NCBI GenBank assembly: GCA_023437225.1
Contig: JAEZGS010000026.1
Location: forward strand, 1 to 64,000
Source: Bacteroidota bacterium
GTDB lineage: Bacteria; Bacteroidota; Bacteroidia; Chitinophagales; Chitinophagaceae
DNA: 64,000 nucleotides
Direction of reading: 5' to 3'
The notes beneath the pieces were generated by a model. It saw only the letters and a program-made list of their open reading frames with translations. It did not search any database and was not told where the DNA came from. Below, piece after piece: positions 16,990-26,254 of this stretch (the stretch's first letter is position 1; every line of letters begins with the position of its first letter). Both the position numbers and the translations under genes were made by a program.

Positions 16990-19146
16990 TTAGGTTACTT
17001 TCTTTACGTACAATCTTACGGAATTCGCTGCCAGTACAACGTCACTTAATCCCATTACTAATGCCCCAAACGTTGGTGTGAGTAAACCGAATGCAGCAAC
17101 AGGGATAGCAACAATGTTATAGATGAATGCCCAGAAAAGATTTTGTTTTATAGTCAGGAAAGTATGCCGTCCCAATCCCAATGCTGATGGCAATTTGTTC
17201 AGTCCGCTGTTCATCAATACAACGTCGGCTGTCTGCATCGCAAGTTGAGATGCATCGCTCAATGAAATGCCGATCGTTGCTTTTGCAAGAGCCGGTGCAT
17301 CATTGATGCCATCACCAACCATTACCGTTGGAGCGAGAGAAGTCAATCGTTCGATCGTTTCCATTTTTTGCGATGGTGATTGTTCCGCCATCACTTCATC
17401 AATCCCAAGCTTCGCAGCGAGAGTTCTTGTCTTTGCTTCCCTGTCGCCACTAAGTAAAATCGTTTTAATGTTTCTTGCTCGGAGGTATTTCACGATCGTC
17501 AACGCTTCAGGCCTTATCTCATCAGCAACATCGATCCATCCGAGGTACTTCCCATCCTTTACGATGTACACATTGTGTTTGTCGTCTGAAGTATGCGCTG
17601 CAGCAATATTGTAAGAACCCATTTCATAAACATCGCCTTCTCTGGTTCGGCCTTTCATGCCTACTCCTTTGATCTCTTCAGTATCGATCCATCGCACATC
17701 GTCTTTTGTTTTCCACTCGCGCGAAATAGATTTTGCAATGGGGTGATTCGAATATTTTTCTAAAGAGAACACGATCTTTTTCCAATTGCTGATCTCTTGT
17801 TCAGGAACGTTCAACTCATATCCTGAAATGGAGAAGTCACCCGTTGTGAGAGTTCCGGTTTTGTCAAACACTACTTGCTTAACATCTTTAAATAACTCCA
17901 GGCTTTTTGCATTTCTAAACAGAATTCCATTGCGAGCGGCACGACCAAGTCCTACAGCTATTGCAGCAGGTGTTGCCAATCCCATCGCGCATGGACAGGC
18001 GATGACAAGCACTGCAATGGTGCGCATAAGCGATGAAGTAAAATCCTGCAACACCACCAAATTGATAATGAATGTGACCGCCGCAATGCCCAGTACCACT
18101 GGAACGAAGACCGCACTGATCTTATCTGCAAGTTGTTGGACGGGTGGTTTTTCACCTTGTGCCTGTCTTACAAGATTGATGATGTTTGATAGAACAGAAT
18201 CTTTTGCTTCTGCAGTGACCATGGCCTTTACATTACCATCGGTAACCAGGCTGCCACCAATCAATGTATCCTTTGCTTTCTTTTCCAGTGGCGAACTTTC
18301 ACCGGTTAAAAGCGATTCGTTTACACTTGCATTTCCCCATAAGATTTTACAGTCGGCCGGCACCTGCTCACCGGTTTTTATGAGGATGAGATCACCGTGT
18401 TTTAAAGCAGAGTTTTCGACAGGAAGTATGACTTCTTCATGCTTGTCATCGAACGCGATCATGTTGGCCATCACTTTCTGCGATTTAACCAGGGCATCCA
18501 ATGATCGCTGAGTGGATTGAATGGAAGCATCTTCAAGATAGTTGCCTAAAAAAACGAGTGTGATGATGGCGGCTGCGGTTTCAAAAAATAAATAGTCATC
18601 GCCCAATCCCATGATCGCACCCGTTAGACTATAGACAAACGCTGCTGTTGCACCGATGGCGATCAAAACATTCATGTTTGGCATCCCGTTGCGAATGCTT
18701 TTTATCGCACTTCGTCCAAAGAAATCCATTCCAACGATGTATACCGGAATTGTCAATGCCAGTTGCACCCATGGATTCATCAACCAGTGAATATGTATCC
18801 AGCGGTCCAACATGTGCATCATGAGGGGCAGGGTGAAGATGGCGCAGAACAGAAAACGTTGAAGGTGATTTCTAAAGATTCGTCGCCTGCCTGTTTCTTC
18901 ATGGTCGTGGCCGTGTGGATGACCATGTGCATGTCCGTTCGTTCCTTTGATAACCGTATATCCAAGGTCTTCGATTCCTTTACTTAGATCTTTGATGTCA
19001 GCACCTTTCTTTGGAATGAAACTCACATCGCCGTTTATGATGTTTACGCGAACATCTTCACTACCTGTTTTTTGCAGGTATTTGGTTACTGCCAGCGAAC
19101 AGTTCGCGCAGGTCATTCCCTCGACTTTCCATTTAATTGTTTCCAT
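16990..19146 (-). CDS. copA: Copper-type heavy-metal P1B ATPase
   Basis: A 718-residue metal-exporting ATPase of the inner membrane. The N-terminal heavy-metal domain has GMTCANC at 10-16. A His/Gly-rich metal-binding stretch lies at about 71-83, before the first membrane helix. The transport motif ACPCAMG marks Cu(I)/Ag(I)-type pumps; the phosphorylation site is DKTGT, and GDGINDAPALAKA is the hinge motif. I start at METIKWK (19146); a longer frame adds 32 unlikely residues. Its TAA is one base before the proposed recQ start, so copA, recQ and the ABC ATPase form one transcript. Confidence 0.93.
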   Translation of the reverse strand: METIKWKVEGMTCANCSLAVTKYLQKTGSEDVRVNIINGDVSFIPKKGADIKDLSKGIEDLGYTVIKGTNGHAHGHPHGHDHEETGRRRIFRNHLQRFLFCAIFTLPLMMHMLDRWIHIHWLMNPWVQLALTIPVYIVGMDFFGRSAIKSIRNGMPNMNVLIAIGATAAFVYSLTGAIMGLGDDYLFFETAAAIITLVFLGNYLEDASIQSTQRSLDALVKSQKVMANMIAFDDKHEEVILPVENSALKHGDLILIKTGEQVPADCKILWGNASVNESLLTGESSPLEKKAKDTLIGGSLVTDGNVKAMVTAEAKDSVLSNIINLVRQAQGEKPPVQQLADKISAVFVPVVLGIAAVTFIINLVVLQDFTSSLMRTIAVLVIACPCAMGLATPAAIAVGLGRAARNGILFRNAKSLELFKDVKQVVFDKTGTLTTGDFSISGYELNVPEQEISNWKKIVFSLEKYSNHPIAKSISREWKTKDDVRWIDTEEIKGVGMKGRTREGDVYEMGSYNIAAAHTSDDKHNVYIVKDGKYLGWIDVADEIRPEALTIVKYLRARNIKTILLSGDREAKTRTLAAKLGIDEVMAEQSPSQKMETIERLTSLAPTVMVGDGINDAPALAKATIGISLSDASQLAMQTADVVLMNSGLNKLPSALGLGRHTFLTIKQNLFWAFIYNIVAIPVAAFGLLTPTFGALVMGLSDVVLAANSVRLYVKKVT

Positions 19147-19261
19147 ATTGCGGTACAATTTCTTGTGCAAAGTTACCCAAAGATCAAGGGCACTGGGAGA
19201 GTTACAGCGACTATTAATACCACAGCGTTGCAAAAACGACAACTATTATCTACACCATGTT

Positions 19262-19278
19262 GCAAATATTATATTTGC
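19262..19278. promoter_or_regulatory. 17-bp palindrome and -7 element between copA and tsaE
   Basis: GCAAATAT, one central T, then ATATTTGC: a perfect inverted repeat. On the plus strand it contains TATATTTG (19270-19277), a full -7 consensus, ending three bases before the tsaE ATG. On the minus strand it reads ATAATATTTG, a near match facing copA, whose start is 116 bp away. It could be a bidirectional promoter or an operator. Confidence 0.5.
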
Positions 19279-19280
19279 GC

Positions 19281-19694
19281 ATGGAATTCACTTTCACGTT
19301 AAATGAGATTGATGCGGCGGCCAGAAAGTTTTGCGATCTTTCCAAAGATGCAACGGTATTCGCTTTCAGAGGAGAGATGGGTGCAGGAAAGACGACATTC
19401 ATCACTGCTGTCTGTCATAGCCTCGGTGTGAAAGATGTAATGGGAAGTCCTACTTTTTCGATAATCAACGAATACTCTCATGAAGCCGGAAGTATTTATC
19501 ACATCGATATGTACAGATTGAAGGACGAAGATGAAGCGATACAGGCGGGTGTGGAAGATGTATTGTATTCGGGAGAGCTATGCTTCGTTGAGTGGCCCGA
19601 CAGGGCGGCGTCAATATTTCCTGCCGATACCATATGGATCGAACTTGAAGTGATCGATACCAATACTCGAAAATTAAGACAATCAGGTCTTTAG
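19281..19694 (+). CDS. tsaE: tRNA threonylcarbamoyladenosine synthesis ATPase TsaE
   Basis: TsaE works with TsaB and TsaD to make t6A37 on ANN-decoding tRNAs. The 137-residue protein (start MEFTFTLNEI) has the P-loop GEMGAGKTT at 31-39, then GSPTFSIINEY and IYHIDMYRL, the family's second conserved block, and FVEWPDRA near the end. A start 24 bp further upstream would be possible but adds atypical residues and precedes the promoter-like palindrome. The alanine dehydrogenase gene begins 49 bp downstream. Confidence 0.93.
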   Translation: MEFTFTLNEIDAAARKFCDLSKDATVFAFRGEMGAGKTTFITAVCHSLGVKDVMGSPTFSIINEYSHEAGSIYHIDMYRLKDEDEAIQAGVEDVLYSGELCFVEWPDRAASIFPADTIWIELEVIDTNTRKLRQSGL

Positions 19695-19743
19695 AGCAGT
19701 GAACGGTTTTAATTTGTAATTTGTGAGCCGCTAAATAAATCGA

Positions 19744-20958
19744 ATGTCTCAACAAAAGCCGGTGATCAGTACAGCATTCAGTTTTGAAACGCTGGAAGAA
19801 ACACTCGATATCAAACCTAAAGGAGCCCAACTGCATATCGGTATACCTAAGGAAACTGCGTTCCAGGAGAATAGGGTTTCATTGACTCCCGATGCAGTGG
19901 GAGTGTTGGTCAGCAATGGCCATGAGGTAGTTATCGAGCACAATGCCGGTGAAGCAACGCATTACCGGGATAAGGATTATGCCGATGCCGGCGCAAAGAT
20001 CGTGTACGAAAAATCAGAAGTGTTCAAAGCGCCTATCCTGGTTAAATCGGCTCCTGTGGTAGAAGAGGACATCCCTTACCTGCAATTCAACCAGTTGATA
20101 TTTTCGCCCATTCATATGTCGGTCATGAAAGCCGATTTGTTGGAGAAGATGATGGAAAAGCGCATTACCGGGGTTTCATTTGAAACATTGAAAGACGATA
20201 GTGGCACTTATCCCATTCTTCGAAGCATGAGTGAGATCGCCGGCAGTGCGGTCATGCTCATTGCCGCTCAGTACCTCAGTTCATCGAACCATGGTAAGGG
20301 GGTATTGCTTGGAGGAATTTCGGGCATACCACCGACCAAAGTTATCATCATTGGTGCCGGGATTGTTGGAGAGTATGCTGCGCGTGCGGCACTTGCATTG
20401 GGCGCTTCGGTGAAAGTGTTTGATAATAGCGTGTATAAATTGAAGAGACTTCAAAATAATATCGGTCACAGATTGTGGACCTCTGTGATTGAACCGCGGA
20501 TACTGGCGAAGCAACTAAAGACCTGCGAAGTAGCTGTTGGTGCACTCACCTCGCAGGGTGCTCGCACGCCGATGGTGGTGAGTGAGGAAATGGTGAGCAA
20601 CATGCGACCGGGAAGTGTGATCATCGATGTAAGTGTTGACAGGGGTGGTTGTTTCGAAACAGCGGAGATCACCACGCATGAGCATCCGATCTTTATGAAA
20701 TATGGAGTGATACATTATTGTGTACCGAATATCCCTTCGGGATTCGCACGGACGGCATCACAGGCCATCAGCAATGTGTTGATGCCGCTGTTACTCGAAG
20801 CAGGCGATGAGGGAGGATTTGAAAAACTTGTCTGGCATAAGATCCATTTAAGAAGTGGAATCTATCTTTTTAAAGGTGCATTGACCAGTTTCAATTTAAG
20901 TCAGCGATTTGATTTAAAGTATACGGATCTGAATTTGCTGATCGCAAGCCAGCGATGA
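19744..20958 (+). CDS. ald: Alanine dehydrogenase
   Basis: Ald interconverts L-alanine and pyruvate with NAD, linking nitrogen and carbon metabolism. The 404-residue protein has the N-terminal substrate domain (IGIPKETAFQENRVSLTP), the second signature (GVSFETL), and the Rossmann segment GGISGIPPTKVIIIGAGIVG then the DVSVDRGGCFET motif. About 25 residues precede the usual start of the family; they are kept because the frame opens with a clear ATG 5 bases after an A-rich stretch. It follows tsaE in the same direction. Directly after its TGA come GGTAATC repeats. Confidence 0.9.
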   Translation: MSQQKPVISTAFSFETLEETLDIKPKGAQLHIGIPKETAFQENRVSLTPDAVGVLVSNGHEVVIEHNAGEATHYRDKDYADAGAKIVYEKSEVFKAPILVKSAPVVEEDIPYLQFNQLIFSPIHMSVMKADLLEKMMEKRITGVSFETLKDDSGTYPILRSMSEIAGSAVMLIAAQYLSSSNHGKGVLLGGISGIPPTKVIIIGAGIVGEYAARAALALGASVKVFDNSVYKLKRLQNNIGHRLWTSVIEPRILAKQLKTCEVAVGALTSQGARTPMVVSEEMVSNMRPGSVIIDVSVDRGGCFETAEITTHEHPIFMKYGVIHYCVPNIPSGFARTASQAISNVLMPLLLEAGDEGGFEKLVWHKIHLRSGIYLFKGALTSFNLSQRFDLKYTDLNLLIASQR

Positions 20959-21087
20959 GGAGGTAATCGGTAGTCGGTAATCGGTAATCGGGGGGGACGG
21001 AGAAACGGAGAATCGGAGAATCGGATTATCCCATTTCCCATTTCCCATTTTCCATTTTCCATTTCGAATTACCACATTAGCATATTA
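20959..21087. repeat. Four-part repeat tract between convergent ald and ABC genes
   Basis: Left to right: GGTAATC-type 7-bp units x4 (20962-20989); GGAGAAWC 8-bp units x3 (20999-21022); CCATTTY 7-bp units x5 (21031-21065); then a single CACATTAGCATATTA word running into the stop codon of the ABC gene (21085-21087). The left half is G-rich in ald sense and the right half is G-rich in ABC sense. The order of GAGAAAC words, CATTT words and TAGCATATTA words is the same as at 16-325. Confidence 0.85.
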
Positions 21088-21702
21088 CTTAAACTGCGCC
21101 ATTTCAATCTTTTCGTCCACGAAGGAGAACTCGTGTTCATCATTGGAGCTGACAATGACCAGGCGGTTATTACAGAATTCGCTAACTAATGAATGATACA
21201 ATTCAATTCCCTGTTGATCAAGGTTGGTTGTGGGTTCATCAAGAAGTATGCAGGTGGTATCACAGAAGAATGCCTGCGCGAGTTTCACCCGTTGTTTCAT
21301 TCCCGAAGAGAAATAACGGATCTGTTTGTTCTTTGCTTCCTGAAGTCCAAGCCTTGCGACCATTTCACCAATTGAGAGCTGAGCAATGAAAGGCTTGAAC
21401 CTGCCGTGAAACTCGAGGAATTCCAAAAGATTCATTTCTTCGATCAGGTCGAGGTAAGGTGCAGCAAGTGAAATATTGCGGAATGCATCGTCGCCTTCGA
21501 TCGGCCTTCCTTCAACATGGTAGTCAATGGTTCCCTTGCTCAATTGAATCGCTCCTGCTATTACCTGCAACAAAGTGGACTTTCCCGAACCGTTTGATCC
21601 GGTAATGGCATAAGAGCGGCCGGCGTAAAATTCATAACTCAGATTTCTGAAGATCCAGTCGCGATTGAAACGCTTCCCTGCATCAGAAAGTGAGATCTTC
21701 AT
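21085..21702 (-). CDS. ABC-type ATP-binding protein
   Basis: A 205-residue stand-alone nucleotide-binding domain (start MKISLSDAGK). Walker A GSNGSGKST is at 35-43, the signature region is FSSGMKQRVKLAQAF, Walker B is CILLDEPTTNLD, and the H-loop position is replaced by a VSSNDEHE segment, without the usual His directly after the hydrophobic strand. The start lies inside the end of lpxA (20-bp overlap), so it is translated as the last gene of the lipid A operon. Being next to lipid A genes it might serve envelope transport, but no permease is visible here. Confidence 0.8.
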   Translation of the reverse strand: MKISLSDAGKRFNRDWIFRNLSYEFYAGRSYAITGSNGSGKSTLLQVIAGAIQLSKGTIDYHVEGRPIEGDDAFRNISLAAPYLDLIEEMNLLEFLEFHGRFKPFIAQLSIGEMVARLGLQEAKNKQIRYFSSGMKQRVKLAQAFFCDTTCILLDEPTTNLDQQGIELYHSLVSEFCNNRLVIVSSNDEHEFSFVDEKIEMAQFK

Positions 21703-22489
21703 CACTTGGTGTTTTTGAAGGGCGCTTGATGATGCCGTTCTTCGATGCCCGGATGAAGTCGAGAATATTTTCTTTGAGAGGGCTGCTATCAAAAGCGCTA
21801 TCAATCAATGTCACTGCGCTCGAAGTAGTATTTTTTTCAACAAACAATTTATGGTAGATGGAAGAGATCAACGCGATATCGTCCTTCGTAAAGCCTTTGC
21901 GTTGAAGGCCCACGATGTTTATACCCATATAACTTAATGGCTCACGGGCTGCTTTAATGAAGGGAGGAACGTCTTTGCGAATTACGGTATGTCCTGCAAT
22001 GTAAGTATGAGCACCAATCCGTGTGAATTGATGTGCACCGGCCATTCCACCGAGGATCGCGTAATCGTCAACAATAACATGACCAGCCAGTTGCACAGCA
22101 TTTGACAGGATCACATGATTGCCGAGTATGCAGTCATGTGCAACATGCGCGTATGCCATCAAAAGACAATCGGATCCAACAACCGTTTTCCACTTGTCTT
22201 TTGTGCCGCGATGAATCGTGACACACTCGCGGATGGTAGTATTATCTCCGATCTCAGTTGTTGTTTCTTCTCCTACAAACTTCAGGTCCTGTGGAACCGC
22301 ACCAACAACAGCACCGGGAAAGATCTTACAGTTCTTGCCAACAGTAGTTCCCTGGTCGATCACCGCATTGGACATCACATGTGTTCCGTCGCCAATAGAT
22401 ACATTATCGTGTATCACTGCAAACGGATCAATGATTACATTCTCACCGATCTTTGCATTTGGATGAATATATGCGAGCGGACTGATCAT
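21683..22489 (-). CDS. lpxA: Acyl-ACP--UDP-GlcNAc O-acyltransferase
   Basis: LpxA adds the first 3-hydroxyacyl chain to UDP-GlcNAc in lipid A synthesis, in the cytoplasm. The 268-residue protein starts MISPLAYIHPNAKIG and consists of left-handed beta-helix hexapeptide repeats to about residue 190, including the catalytic region AYAHVAHDCILGNHVILSN, then a helical C-terminus. It starts 2 bp after lpxC/fabZ ends and overlaps the following ABC gene by 20 bp. Confidence 0.96.
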   Translation of the reverse strand: MISPLAYIHPNAKIGENVIIDPFAVIHDNVSIGDGTHVMSNAVIDQGTTVGKNCKIFPGAVVGAVPQDLKFVGEETTTEIGDNTTIRECVTIHRGTKDKWKTVVGSDCLLMAYAHVAHDCILGNHVILSNAVQLAGHVIVDDYAILGGMAGAHQFTRIGAHTYIAGHTVIRKDVPPFIKAAREPLSYMGINIVGLQRKGFTKDDIALISSIYHKLFVEKNTTSSAVTLIDSAFDSSPLKENILDFIRASKNGIIKRPSKTPSDEDLTF

Positions 22490-22491
22490 AC

Positions 22492-23907
22492 TTAGGCTTT
22501 AGGTCTTTTTACAATTTGAGCTACGAGTTCGGCTTCTGTTACCAGTTTATCGCCTACATATATTGTTCCTTTCATCTCACATATACCGCGTCTGATCGGG
22601 CTTGTAAGCTCCATCTTTAAAATGAGCGTATCGCCCGGAACAACCTTTTGTTTGAACTTGCAATTTTCTATCTTAAGAAAGTAAGTGTCGTATTTGTCTT
22701 CCGAATCTCTTGGTATCGCAAGAAAACCACCAGCTTGTGCTAAAGCTTCTACCTGCAATACTCCGGGCATCACACAATTTCCTGGAAAATGCCCCTGGAA
22801 AAAAGGTTCGTTATAAGTGACATTTTTAATGGCAACAACCTTCTTATCGGTCAACTCAATTACTTTATCCACCATTAAGAAAGGATAGCGGTGCGGCAAC
22901 ACGCTTTCGATCTGGTGTATATCCAGAACTGGTGGCTGCGCAGGATTGTACTTCGGTATCTCTCCCTTGAGCTTTATCTTTTTGATATGCTCCTTTATCT
23001 TTTTTGCAAACTTCACGTTTGCTGCGTGTCCCGGTCTGTTCGCGATGATGTGCGCCTTAAAAGGATAACCCACCAAAGCAAGATCCCCTACAACATCCAA
23101 TAGTTTATGCCGCGCAGGTTCATTGGGAAAACGAAGGCTGAGGTTATTTAAGATGCCTGCCTCGCTCACCTGCACATCTTTCTTTTTGAAGATCTTCGAT
23201 ATGCGCGATACCTGGTCTTCGGTTACCGGTTTGTCAACAACTACAATTGCGTTGTTGATGTCACCACCCTTGATAAGGTTGTTGGAAACAAGCATTTCAA
23301 GTTCATGGAAAAATGAGAACGTTCTGCATGGCGCGATCTCACGGTTGAAATCGCGTATATTTTTTAACATCGCATGCTGTGTTCCCAATACCGGTGAATT
23401 GAAATCTATTAGTGTGTTGATGCGGTAGTCGTGGTATGGCAATGCCACCATTTCAACCTTCTTTTCTTCATCAACAAAACTGATATTATTTTCCAGCGTG
23501 TAATATACTTTGCGGGCATCCTGTTGTGTAGTGCCTACCTTTTCAAGTACTTCCACAAATGGTTGAGCACTTCCATCAAGAATGGGTACTTCCTCACCGT
23601 CTATCTCTATCAGCAGATTATCGATTTCCATACCAACGAGCGAAGCCATAAGGTGCTCGATCGTACTCACTTTGGCGCCATTCACCTCAAGTGTGGTGCT
23701 GCGGTTAGTTTCAACCACATTGTCAACGTCGGCTTTGATAATGGTTCTTTCAGGAAGATCAACGCGTTGAAAGCTGATTCCTGTATTGGGGCCTGCAGGC
23801 TTCAGACGCATTGTTACCGACTTGCCGGTATGAATGCCGGCACCCGATATTGTAATTTCCTCTTTAATAGTTTGTTGAAAGGATTGTCCGTTGTTTGTCA
23901 ACTCCAT
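22492..23907 (-). CDS. lpxC/fabZ: Fused UDP-3-O-acyl-GlcNAc deacetylase / 3-hydroxyacyl-ACP dehydratase
   Basis: A 471-residue bifunctional protein, the fusion usual in Bacteroidota. Residues 1-310 are LpxC, the zinc deacetylase that commits to lipid A: zinc ligands lie in STIEHLMASLVG and in the HKLLDVVGDLALVG segment. Residues about 325-471 are FabZ of fatty-acid elongation: LPHRYPFLMVDKV and the active-site block FFQGHFPGNCVMPGVLQVEA are intact. The fusion ties the use of 3-hydroxyacyl-ACP in lipid A to its diversion into phospholipid. It is 28 bp downstream of lpxD and 2 bp upstream of lpxA. Confidence 0.97.
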   Translation of the reverse strand: MELTNNGQSFQQTIKEEITISGAGIHTGKSVTMRLKPAGPNTGISFQRVDLPERTIIKADVDNVVETNRSTTLEVNGAKVSTIEHLMASLVGMEIDNLLIEIDGEEVPILDGSAQPFVEVLEKVGTTQQDARKVYYTLENNISFVDEEKKVEMVALPYHDYRINTLIDFNSPVLGTQHAMLKNIRDFNREIAPCRTFSFFHELEMLVSNNLIKGGDINNAIVVVDKPVTEDQVSRISKIFKKKDVQVSEAGILNNLSLRFPNEPARHKLLDVVGDLALVGYPFKAHIIANRPGHAANVKFAKKIKEHIKKIKLKGEIPKYNPAQPPVLDIHQIESVLPHRYPFLMVDKVIELTDKKVVAIKNVTYNEPFFQGHFPGNCVMPGVLQVEALAQAGGFLAIPRDSEDKYDTYFLKIENCKFKQKVVPGDTLILKMELTSPIRRGICEMKGTIYVGDKLVTEAELVAQIVKRPKA

Positions 23908-23935
23908 AAGCTGCGAAAGTAAGGAAAAGATACTT

Positions 23936-24988
23936 TCAGACCCCAGCTTTTTCGGTCATCAACTGCTTTACAAGGTTCTCCAGTTCGATGATTCTTTTCT
24001 CCAACTCGGGCAAATTTCGCGTTACTGCCTGGCTTCTTAATGCGCTTGTATAATCAAATGCAGGCGATCCGGTAACAGTGGAATTGGGTGTTTTGATTGA
24101 TTTGCTGACACCGCTTTGCGCATTGATGCGTGAGCCATCAGCGATCTGAATGTGACCCACAATACCTGCCTGTCCGCCAATCATCACGTTGTTGCCAATC
24201 TTTGTACTTCCACTTACACCTGCCTGTGCAGCGATCGCTGTATTATTACCTACCTCCACATTGTGAGCGATCTGAATGAGATTGTCGAGCTTTGCTCCTT
24301 CGCGGATCAATGTAGATCCCATGGTAGCGCGATCAATTGTTGCGTTTGCACCGATCTCCACATTGTCTTCAATCACAACATTCCCGATCTGTGGAACCTT
24401 CTTATAACTTCCGTCTGCCTGGGGAGCGAATCCGAACCCGTCGCTGCCGATAACGGTGCCGGCATGGATCGTAACGTTTTTACCTACCACGCAATCGTGG
24501 TAAATGCGAACGCCTGGATGGACGATGGAATTGTCGCCAATAACAGCATTGTTACCGATATAAGCGTTGGGATAGACTTTCACATTATTGCCGATACGAA
24601 CGTCCTCACCGATGTAAGCGAACGCTCCAACGAAAATGTTGTTTCCCAGCTTAGCAGATTTAGCAATATAACTTGGTTCCTGCACGCCTGTTAACTGCTG
24701 CGCTACCACTTCCTGGTATTTCGTAAGAAGGGTGGCAAAAGCGGTGTAGGCATTCGGCACACGGATCAGTGCACTTTGAATTTGTTGTTTCAATTCCTGC
24801 GACTCGTTCACAATAACGATCGACGCGCTCGTGCTATAGAGATAATCCTCGTACTTTGGATTGGCAAGAAAAGTGAGTTGGCCTTCGCCAGCTTCCTCGA
24901 TCTTACCTATTGAACTCACCAGCGTATCAGGATTTCCCTCTACCGTTCCGCTGACCATCATCGCTATCTGTGCTGCAGTGAATTGCAT
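23936..24988 (-). CDS. lpxD: UDP-3-O-(3-hydroxyacyl)glucosamine N-acyltransferase
   Basis: LpxD adds the second acyl chain in lipid A synthesis. The 350-residue protein has the small N-terminal uridine-binding domain (to about residue 105, with EGQLTFLANPKY) and then the hexapeptide-repeat helix, including the catalytic His in LIQIAHNVEVGNN. A short helical tail ends it (LEKRIIELENLVKQLM). Its start is 10 bp after the HD phosphohydrolase stop. Confidence 0.96.
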   Translation of the reverse strand: MQFTAAQIAMMVSGTVEGNPDTLVSSIGKIEEAGEGQLTFLANPKYEDYLYSTSASIVIVNESQELKQQIQSALIRVPNAYTAFATLLTKYQEVVAQQLTGVQEPSYIAKSAKLGNNIFVGAFAYIGEDVRIGNNVKVYPNAYIGNNAVIGDNSIVHPGVRIYHDCVVGKNVTIHAGTVIGSDGFGFAPQADGSYKKVPQIGNVVIEDNVEIGANATIDRATMGSTLIREGAKLDNLIQIAHNVEVGNNTAIAAQAGVSGSTKIGNNVMIGGQAGIVGHIQIADGSRINAQSGVSKSIKTPNSTVTGSPAFDYTSALRSQAVTRNLPELEKRIIELENLVKQLMTEKAGV

Positions 24989-24998
24989 GTTATTTTAA

Positions 24999-26213
24999 TT
25001 ATCTCAGGTGGCAAATATAGAATTTTTTCACAGGGGTCGCGATCGTTTGCTGAATTAGCGCATGTTCTACACCGGAGATATCCCGGATCATGCCATCCTT
25101 GAAAAGAATGTCTATCCGCTCCTCGGTAGCATTGTAAGTAGTATTCTGCGCCTCACCGGTAAAAACGAAATATTGTGCTTCTTCGTCCGTGATCTTCAAT
25201 TTTTGGCAAGTATTTCTCTTCAGTTCCTCCACCATCTGCTCCGGGAAGGGATTTGCCTGTAATTGCACCTTGTAAAGACGGCGGTCGACCAACAATTTAC
25301 TGAGCATTGAAAGTATCGGGTCTTCATGAAAGGTCCAGGTCTTTATTGTGGCCATCACATCATAATCGTCGAGCAGGCAAAACTTTTCCAGGTGTTCGGA
25401 CATGTCCGGCGCCTTATCCTGGTGCAGAAAAAAATTGAAAGGGATGCTACAAGAAACAACCGGGTGACCCTTACCAATGAGTTCCTTCGCCCGTTCTATG
25501 ATTTTTACTAACAACATCTCTGCAGCGAGTACAGTTTTGTGCAGGTATACCTGCCAGTACATCAACCGGCGCGACAATAAAAACTTTTCTATGGAATAGA
25601 TGCCTTTTTCTTCTACCATCAACCTCCCTTCGTGAACCGTCAGCATCTTGATGATCCTGTCATAACCGATCACTCCTTCCGATACCCCGGTGAAGAAACT
25701 ATCGCGCGATAAATAATCCATTCGGTCCACATCTATTTGTCCCGATATCAATTGATGCAGGAATTTTTTTGGATACACATCTTCAAATATCTGGATCGCC
25801 ATTTCCAGTGCTCCGTCAAATTCGCGATTGAGCGCTTTCATGATCAACATCGACAGCTCTTCATGATGCGTGTCTTTGATCAAAACATTTTCGAGCGAAT
25901 GGGAAAATGGACCGTGTCCAACATCATGCAATAGTATTGCGGCTTTCGCAGCGATCTCTTCTTCATAGGTTATTGGAACTTCTTTATTGCGCAACTCGCT
26001 CAAAGCATTGCACATTAAATGATATGCACCCAGTGAATGATGCAGTCGTGTATGCATCGCGCCTGGGTAAACCAGGTGCGCGAAAGCCATCTGGTTGATG
26101 CGACGCAGTCGCTGGTAATAAGGATGCGCAACGATTTTTAATATCAATGGATCGTCGAGTGTAATGAATCCGTAAACAGGGTCATTAATGATCTTCCGGG
26201 CTTTCTTGCTCAT
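24999..26213 (-). CDS. HD-domain phosphohydrolase, dGTPase-like
   Basis: A 404-residue protein starting MSKKARKIINDPVYGFI; I prefer this start over one 63 bp upstream because it matches the family's N-terminus. HD-domain metal ligands appear as HTRLHHSLG near residue 65, HDVGHGPFSHSLE near 103-115, and DRMDYLSRDSFFTG. The family includes dNTP triphosphohydrolases and SAMHD1-like enzymes, but the substrate here is not established. In Bacteroidota it commonly precedes lpxD, as here. Confidence 0.88.
   Translation of the reverse strand: MSKKARKIINDPVYGFITLDDPLILKIVAHPYYQRLRRINQMAFAHLVYPGAMHTRLHHSLGAYHLMCNALSELRNKEVPITYEEEIAAKAAILLHDVGHGPFSHSLENVLIKDTHHEELSMLIMKALNREFDGALEMAIQIFEDVYPKKFLHQLISGQIDVDRMDYLSRDSFFTGVSEGVIGYDRIIKMLTVHEGRLMVEEKGIYSIEKFLLSRRLMYWQVYLHKTVLAAEMLLVKIIERAKELIGKGHPVVSCSIPFNFFLHQDKAPDMSEHLEKFCLLDDYDVMATIKTWTFHEDPILSMLSKLLVDRRLYKVQLQANPFPEQMVEELKRNTCQKLKITDEEAQYFVFTGEAQNTTYNATEERIDILFKDGMIRDISGVEHALIQQTIATPVKKFYICHLR
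25012..25019 (-). promoter_or_regulatory. -7 element for the lpxD operon
   Basis: TATATTTG on the minus strand, a full TAnnTTTG match, 23 bp before the lpxD ATG and inside the last codons of the HD gene. No good -33 box is visible. It would let lpxD-lpxC/fabZ-lpxA be transcribed apart from the HD gene. Confidence 0.45.
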
Positions 26214-26254
26214 CTGTTGACTATTTGTTAAATGAACCGGGGCGAAGCAGCCTG

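Noticed and set aside
16985..17000. Programmed frameshift joining copA and recQ
   Set aside because: A stop at 16997-16995 in the recQ frame and the copA stop at 16990 leave almost no room for a shift, and no slippery run is present.
17786..18511. Long plus-strand frame (about 240 residues) in the copA region
   Set aside because: Antisense shadow of copA; the residue pattern has no family features and copA is certain.
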